From contig PBVO01000003.1 in assembly GCA_002729015.1 (NCBI GenBank), forward strand, positions 15,925 to 31,446: a DNA stretch of 15,522 nucleotides. Direction: 5' to 3'. This document shows, in pieces, positions 14,659-15,522 of the stretch. The notes below the pieces were generated by a model, which made no database searches, had not been told where the DNA came from, and saw only the letters and a list, made by a program, of their open reading frames with translations. The stretch's first letter is position 1. The number at the start of each line of letters is the position of its first letter. The stretch is from Candidatus Poribacteria bacterium (GTDB taxonomy: Bacteria > Poribacteria > WGA-4E > UBA9662). The position numbers were made by a program, and so were the translations under genes.

Positions 14659-14838
14659 TCACTCTCCACTCGTTTTCTCTGATCCAGTTTCGGTCCATTG
14701 CTTAGGAGGATTCTTTAGTACATGCCTAGCGAAGTCACAATAAGCAACGGCATGTTGTGTATTTGGATGGTTTCCGAGGCTTTCACTCCACTCTCTAAAG
14801 AGGTCGTAAAGCTCACGGTTCCTGGCGTACTCACTCAT
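14659..14838 (-). CDS. Small early-type protein of unknown function
   Basis: Reading from ATG 14838 gives 59 residues starting MSEYARNRELYDLFREWSES, continuing with a second helical segment (AVAYCDFARHVLKN) and a polar tail. An in-frame ATG at 14865 would add nine residues (MHLFFYALP), but that ATG sits in the arm of an intrinsic terminator hairpin, so I prefer the one downstream of the T run. Neither has a strong ribosome site. The stop TGA is close to the next small ORF. No domain is recognised. Confidence 0.62.
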   Translation of the reverse strand: MSEYARNRELYDLFREWSESLGNHPNTQHAVAYCDFARHVLKNPPKQWTETGSEKTSGE

Positions 14839-14849
14839 AGGTAGTGCAT

Positions 14850-14896
14850 AAAAAAAGAGGTGCATGAAGCCTTAAGTATGGTTCAGATACACCTCT
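14850..14896 (-). terminator. Strong intrinsic terminator in the early region
   Basis: On the minus strand AGAGGTGTAT (14896-14887) pairs with ATGCACCTCT (14865-14856) with one G-U pair. The upper part (TGAACC against GGCTTCA) can extend the stem with a bulge. Seven T residues follow (14856-14850). It lies in the 82-base gap after the 48-residue membrane peptide gene and would close the transcript of the small genes to its right. Confidence 0.85.
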
Positions 14897-14920
14897 AGGA
14901 TTCCTATATGATACATATTG

Positions 14921-15067
14921 TTATCTTATAGGGTGAACAGGGGTACTAGGTTGGTTCTGTCTCATCTGTCTCATCTCTATCAATAATCCTAAAGAGAAGA
15001 ACAATAGAAGGTAAATCATCAGAGACTTAAAGACATCCCACTTAGAAGGGACATAAGGTGATCGCAT
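14921..15067 (-). CDS. Small single-span membrane peptide (48 aa)
   Basis: ATG 15067 opens a 48-codon frame. It has a basic/polar N-terminus (MRSPYVPSKWDVFK), one hydrophobic span (about residues 15-30, LMIYLLLFFSLGLLIE) and a Gln/Arg/Pro-rich tail (MRQMRQNQPSTPVHPIR). It ends TAA at 14923-14921. AGGGGG lies three bases upstream of the ATG and the previous stop is seven bases away. It would be inserted in the host inner membrane. Its role could be superinfection exclusion, lysis or host takeover, but nothing in the sequence decides. Confidence 0.7.
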   Translation of the reverse strand: MRSPYVPSKWDVFKSLMIYLLLFFSLGLLIEMRQMRQNQPSTPVHPIR

Positions 15068-15069
15068 TG

Positions 15070-15092
15070 GCCCCCTATAGGTAGTCCTCTTC
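15070..15092 (-). promoter_or_regulatory. T7-promoter-like sequence
   Basis: The minus strand contains GACTACCTATAGGGGG, close to the T7 promoter core GACTCACTATAGGGAG. Over the 23-base T7 consensus I count 16 identities, and the predicted start G is at 15075. It overlaps the 3' end and TAG stop of the 58-residue gene and the ribosome site of the next gene, so chance is possible. No second copy of equal quality was found in the window. Confidence 0.3.
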
Positions 15093-15251
15093 ATATGTGG
15101 ACAGTTTGTTTTTGTTAAAGCTGAAGCCTTTATATTCGGGCATTGGATGCTGCCTAAATCTTTCTTCTAGTTCCTCGTCCGTAATCTCATGGTGGAACCA
15201 CTTGTCTACATAATGAGCAGTGATGTCGGCTTCAATTTGTGGATCGTTCAT
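15075..15251 (-). CDS. Small acidic protein of unknown function (58 aa)
   Basis: ATG 15251 opens a 58-codon frame starting MNDPQIEADITAHYVDKWFH. It continues with an acidic helix (EITDEELEERFRQHP), then PEYKGFSFNKNKL and the acidic end STYEEDYL, stopping at TAG 15077-15075. The ATG overlaps the TGA of the preceding 26-codon frame as ATGA. AGGAG is present 11 bases upstream and GGAAG directly upstream. Composition is protein-like and the frame is well spaced from its neighbours. No domain is recognised. Confidence 0.7.
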   Translation of the reverse strand: MNDPQIEADITAHYVDKWFHHEITDEELEERFRQHPMPEYKGFSFNKNKLSTYEEDYL

Positions 15252-15328
15252 CTTCCATAAGCTCCTATGTTTTTAAGAAGAATAAAAAGGAGGATGCTTA
15301 CGCATCCCCAGATGATGAATGATTCCAT
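15248..15328 (-). CDS. Possible 26-residue membrane peptide
   Basis: ATG 15328 opens a 26-codon frame, MESFIIWGCVSILLFILLKN then IGAYGR, ending in TGA that overlaps the next ATG as ATGA. Residues 4-18 are strongly hydrophobic, enough for a single membrane span. Against it, an intrinsic terminator is embedded in the middle of the frame and no ribosome site precedes it. It may be a real micro-peptide or a chance frame across a terminator. Confidence 0.35.
   Translation of the reverse strand: MESFIIWGCVSILLFILLKNIGAYGR
15281..15309 (-). terminator. Intrinsic terminator with GNRA-type tetraloop
   Basis: On the minus strand GGATGC (15307-15302), loop GTAA and GCATCC (15297-15292) form a perfect stem. 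It can be extended by two pairs including one G-U, and is followed by TCC and TTTTTATT. The loop is of GNRA type. It lies just after the gene ending at 15331, which is the normal place for a terminator, but it also falls inside the 26-codon frame. Confidence 0.8.
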
Positions 15329-15330
15329 AA

Positions 15331-15522
15331 TTATTCATTTGAATTAGATAGTTCTTCTAGTGTTGTCTTCTGTTCATCGGTCATTACTTCCTTCATATGG
15401 GAAGCAACATCCTCAACAGAATTAACCTCACTTAGTGCTACTTCCTTAGAAGTTTCACCATTAGAAAAAATAATAGAAGGCATGTTGGTAGAACCTAACG
15501 TGTTTAAAAATCCCTCAGTTAA
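15331..15522 (-). CDS. Small acidic protein at right edge, possibly partial
   Basis: The frame is open from the window edge (LTEGFLNTLGSTN) through ATG 15483 to TAA 15333-15331. If ATG 15483 is the start, the product is 50 residues (MPSIIFSNGETSKEVALSEV onward) with an acidic helical C-terminus (MTDEQKTTLEELSNSNE). No clear ribosome site precedes that ATG and the frame stays open upstream, so the true start may lie beyond the window. No family is recognised. Confidence 0.6.
   Translation of the reverse strand, partial: LTEGFLNTLGSTNMPSIIFSNGETSKEVALSEVNSVEDVASHMKEVMTDEQKTTLEELSNSNE

Noticed and set aside
1..15522. Global recoding of TAG as a sense codon
   Set aside because: TAG ends tail tube A at the length expected for the family and also ends two small genes without useful extensions. 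General reassignment is therefore unlikely; only local read-through or leakiness remains possible.
1..15522. tRNA genes, CRISPR arrays, insertion sequences, attachment sites
   Set aside because: I saw no cloverleaf-like stretch, repeated spacer structure, transposase or integrase. Gaps between genes are too short to hide most of these, though a by-eye search for short repeats is not exhaustive.

Overview
This window is a block of a T7-like podovirus genome (autographivirus type, with its own single-subunit RNA polymerase). Every gene I can support reads on the minus strand, so the phage map runs from the right edge to the left edge. Base composition is AT-rich (estimated by eye). Gene order and protein style (tail tube B with the N-terminal LINGVSQQPPALRL motif, a gp13-like core protein, gp2.5-like SSB, a short gp6-like exonuclease) resemble T7-like phages of marine picocyanobacteria or SAR11. 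The window holds no host-derived metabolic gene that would settle the host.

Right to left: (1) 15522-14031 is an early-type region of very small, tightly packed genes. Several are shorter than 60 residues, two are predicted single-span membrane peptides, one is DUF551-like and one is ribbon-helix-helix-like. Two strong intrinsic terminators are embedded in it, and there is one T7-promoter-like sequence. (2) 13994-11637 is the RNA polymerase gene. It is interrupted by an in-frame amber codon at 13544-13542, which separates the N-terminal domain (150 aa) from the polymerase body (625 aa). (3) 11640-8005 is DNA metabolism: SSB, Holliday junction endonuclease, two small ORFs, primase-helicase and 5'-3' exonuclease. 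The family A DNA polymerase that normally lies between primase-helicase and exonuclease is absent; those two genes share a TAATG junction. (4) 8008-5631 holds two small genes, the portal, and a Pro/Lys-rich small gene overlapping the portal's 3' end. (5) 5615-371 is morphogenesis: scaffold, major capsid, a terminator at the T7 T-phi position, tail tube A and tail tube B. (6) 371-1 is the start of a gp13-like internal virion/acetyltransferase-like gene cut by the window edge.

Together the genes form a takeover-replication-assembly programme. The phage RNA polymerase would transcribe the DNA and structural modules. Endonuclease and exonuclease would degrade and recycle DNA. Primase-helicase and SSB would run the fork. 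Scaffold, capsid, portal and tail tube build the particle. The two most unusual points are the amber-split RNA polymerase, cut close to the flexible loop where T7 RNA polymerase tolerates nicking, and the missing replicative DNA polymerase.
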